Shown here: piece after piece, positions 61,107-64,000 of the stretch
Layout of the letters: each line of letters opens with the position of its first letter
How positions within the stretch are numbered: the stretch's first letter is position 1
Assembly (NCBI RefSeq): GCF_003473485.1
Contig: NC_053042.1
Span: 8,824,501-8,888,500 of the forward strand
DNA length: 64,000 nt
Reading direction: 5' to 3'
Origin: Medicago truncatula
Lineage: Eukaryota > Streptophyta > Magnoliopsida > Fabales > Fabaceae
Made by a program: the position numbers and the translations under genes
Notes under the pieces: generated by a model
The model's input: the letters and a program-made list of their open reading frames with translations, nothing else
Database searches by the model: none
Told to the model about the DNA's origin: nothing

Positions 61107-63682
61107 TCAATATGGAACAGGTGTACGAACAGTAGGGGGGCTTGATTTCATGTCCTCGACAATCAGATTTGAGAGAGCATGTGTTATCGGCCCTTCTTTG
61201 CCTACAAGAAATGCAGAACCAAATCAATAAGCTCATAAAATGGTAAAAGTAAAGAATGTTAAATCTGCTAATGATTATATGATAATGTCCAATGTCCCAA
61301 CCAAACAATAAATCACAAGCCATGTTAAAATGCTTTGTATACCTACCAGAAATTAATGCACAATGGAAATAATCAATTGATATAAAGAAGCAACAACATA
61401 ACTGTTGATGATTACAATATGGCAGAGAAGTGAAAGTAAAATGCATAAAAGATTGTTTTCTAGCATGATAAAATTGTCAACACAAACCAGATCATGAAAC
61501 CAAGCGAATTTGACGGTTTTTCCTTATCCCAAAGAAGTGAAAGAAAATTATATTACCGAATTAGCAATATAGAAAAGCAGGACCCTATTATTTTACCGTT
61601 ATTGATAGCAGATATACAAACCAGCAGTGACAAGACGAAATTCACTCAACTTTTAAAGTCGGGGGATTTAATTGACTCGAAGAAAACTAAAGGATGAAAA
61701 ATGATCATAGTAATTAATCCAAAATCACATGAATATTTATTGAAAATAGAAGTGAAATTACGCACCGTCTCCAATAACCTGTTCATCCCACTGCACTATA
61801 GGGCAAACAAGAACTCCACTTCCAAGAAGCATCATTTCATCTGCTTTCTTCCCTTCTTCCACAGTTACATTTTTCATTTTTATCCCCTGAAGTTTACCCT
61901 GCTTCAATAAACCCTCGGCAAGGGTGAAAACTCTCTTAGCGGTACATCCGCTTAGAATTTTGTCAAAGTAAGGCATTATAAGTTCCTTCTCTTTAGTGAC
62001 AAAAGCCACATTCATATTCGGTCCTTCAGCAACAAAACCTTCATCGTCGAGCCAAATGCCAGCAAAAGCACCGGCTTCTTCTGCCTCCATCTTTGATAAC
62101 ACATTTGGAAGGTAATTCACACTCTTAGTGATTGCAAACTTGGGATGTTTTATTGGAATAGACGAAGTAATGACTTTAACTCCTCTGGACTTAACTGATG
62201 CCACGGCCGGTGACATATCCTGTATTACAATTGCATAAAGTGCTGACTGGTGGCAGCCGGAGGGAGAGAGCTGAAAATCACCAGGTCCTGCTGATAACCA
62301 ATATCTTAGTGCTCCTTTTCTACATTTGGAAGCACTCACAGTTTGTATGAGAATTTTTCGTATACTTTCACGATCAAATGGTGGGTCTATTTTAGACCTT
62401 GATGCTGAATTTAGAAAGCGATCAAGGTGTTGATCTAGCTCGTACAGATATCTATTATGTACAAAAAAATATTAGCTGACACCTTTAGTTTTCAAAGTAT
62501 AAAACTCGATGTCAAAAGAGTAGTTTTCAATGTGCGACAGAAATGACTAACCCGTCCATTATTGCTGCAGTATCAAAGACACCATGGCCTCTATGGACCA
62601 TGTGGTCATCCATAGGAATAACCATAGCTTCTGGATCAATTGTTATCCCACCAAAAATACTAGAGTACATAGCAAGGTATTGCTGCTTTCCCTTTATCTT
62701 TTCTCTGAATATTTTCATCCTTTCATAGGCCTTATGCATGCAAAAGAGGGGGTAAAAAACATGTATTAATAGTAACGCCAGAGTAGCATACTTGGAACCT
62801 ATATTAATAACAATAAGATTTGAACCTATATCATGTAAAATGCAGGTTGGTCCAACCGCATATCAACAACAAGATTAATCTAATGGCTTGGTCCAACCAA
62901 ATGTCGGTAGTTGGATTGTTCTAACGGTTGAGAGTATATCTCTCAACCGTTAAAATAATCCAACGGCAGACATTTGAATGGATTGAACTAGTATATCTTC
63001 GCTTCTTTTTTACTTACAATTGAATTTCTTTCTCAGGTCATTGCTAACTAAGGGCACTTGTTTTTTTTTTTAGAAGCTAAATTAGCTCACCCAAATTGAC
63101 ACTGGGGAGGGTCGAACCTAAGTTCCAGAGGAGAAGCACACTCCCAGGTCACAAGTCAATACCATCAGGTCAACCCAAGTGGTTTACTAAAGGCACTTGT
63201 TAAGAAGACAAAAAAGGAAATAATTGACGAGTTTAATGAAACAAAAGTCAATTTTCAAGATAAAATTTCCTTATTAGACTTCTTAGCATTTCCTTCTCTT
63301 ATTTGACATAAATAATTGAATTAAAAGAGAGTAAGGAAGATAAATAATGAAGTATAGAGCATAAAAGTACAAAAATGTTAGAGCTGACCTCGGAGCAAGA
63401 TAAAAGAGGAACACCATCAGGTTTATTGGAATCTGCAATGTAAAACCATAGCATAGCACTATTAATAATCATTATTAGCATAATAATAATAATAATAGTA
63501 ATAATTAATTAAACAAGTACTTATGCAGTTAACTAACTATTATTGAGAGCATTGATTTTTGTGACGTGGCGATGGAAATTGATGAAGTGATGTTGTTGAG
63601 GATAGGAAACATGATGATGATGATGGTGTGATACTAATGAATTTAGGTTTTGTGAATGTGGAATCAATCTGATGCATGCCAT
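61107..63682 (-). CDS. DAT1: Fold-type IV PLP aminotransferase, D-amino acid transaminase type (plastid-targeted)
   Basis: Class IV pyridoxal-phosphate aminotransferase resembling Arabidopsis DAT1 (At5g57850), which converts D-amino acids such as D-Met; the wider family includes aminodeoxychorismate lyase and branched-chain aminotransferases. Five minus-strand exons: 63682-63538, 63432-63389, 62730-62552, 62451-61766 and 61201-61107 (TGA); 382 residues with all phases consistent. The first exon was found by matching phase to exon 2 and gives MACIRLIPHSQNLNSLVS, a His run, then RHVTKINALNN, compatible with a plastid or mitochondrial transit peptide. Core motifs: DDHMVHRGHGVFDTAAI; YLYELDQHLDRFL; RYWLSAGPGDF; TKSVNYLPNVL with Lys232 as the expected PLP lysine; FVAEGPNMNVAFV; LSGCTAKRVFTLAE; ADEMMLLGSG. 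The C-terminus is PPTVRTPVPY. Substrate preference cannot be read from sequence alone. Confidence 0.93.
63060..63185. repeat. Dispersed repeat in intron 2 of the aminotransferase gene
   Basis: TAGCTCACCCAAATTGACAC, GGGTCGAACCTAAG and CCAGAGGAGAAGCACACTCC resemble 23570-23765. The GGGTCGAACC block looks like a B-box, so a SINE-like origin is possible. Confidence 0.45.
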
Positions 63683-64000
63683 TGAATTTTACAGAATTGG
63701 AATGATGCAATGATCTGTTGATTCCTCTATTCTTTTGTAAATGATGATTAGGAAAACAAGGGAGGTAGTTGATATATTGAATAAACACTCTTTAGGCTAG
63801 CTCTATAAGCAAAGATAGGTAGATAAAAATATTAATAAAATATGCATGGTGGTTTCTAAAATAGTACTATCAAACTTGATGGAATCTCACAAATGGACAT
63901 ACTAGTATGACAAAATCATAACGATCACGACATTTTATTTTTCACTTTAGTAGTTAAAAACTTCGTACTTCACGATGATTTAAAAAATAATGGGTTAAAT
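63683..64000. other. Upstream flank of the aminotransferase gene
   Basis: Presumed 5'UTR and promoter of the minus-strand gene. AT-rich; no further gene or clear element is seen before the window ends. Confidence 0.5.

Overview
This is plant nuclear DNA: AT-rich, with multi-exon genes, GT-AG introns, chloroplast-targeted products and many transposon fossils. Gene and repeat character point to a legume, most likely Medicago or a close relative. That is inference, since no search could be run.

Region 1 (1-35.7 kb) is a local tandem-duplication cluster. Two NPF/PTR transporter genes on the minus strand (one cut by the window start, one whole at 9026-11581) and a third NPF relic (22134-22175) alternate with four plus-strand copies of a gene I do not recognise (6960-8765 broken; 17540-21688; 23960-29587; 31205-35663). 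The unknown family has a 5'UTR exon, a long acidic, disordered coding exon and three short conserved exons ending in a FxPWxDESCLE-type C-terminus. Each copy has expanded a different internal repeat. In the third copy a 123-bp unit is repeated in frame about ten times. Repeats fill the spacers: SINEs with target duplications, Mutator-like MITEs with 9-bp duplications, Stowaway-like MITEs, a 5'-truncated L1 LINE, two solo LTRs and a ~230-bp tandem array.

Region 2 (36-64 kb) holds ordinary single-copy-looking genes: psaK of photosystem I (minus), an intronless DDX41/RH35-type DEAD-box helicase (plus) with an odd motif Ia, a ten-exon TOL-type VHS-GAT ESCRT-0-like gene (minus, 10 kb), an intronless F-box/DUF295 gene (plus), and a five-exon fold-type IV PLP aminotransferase of the DAT1 type (minus). 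These genes have unrelated housekeeping, photosynthetic, trafficking and metabolic roles and need not work together. The clustered evolution is in region 1.

Exon boundaries were derived by hand from splice motifs, reading phase and comparison between paralogues. Introns of known proteins are well supported. UTR ends and repeat ends without target duplications are approximate.
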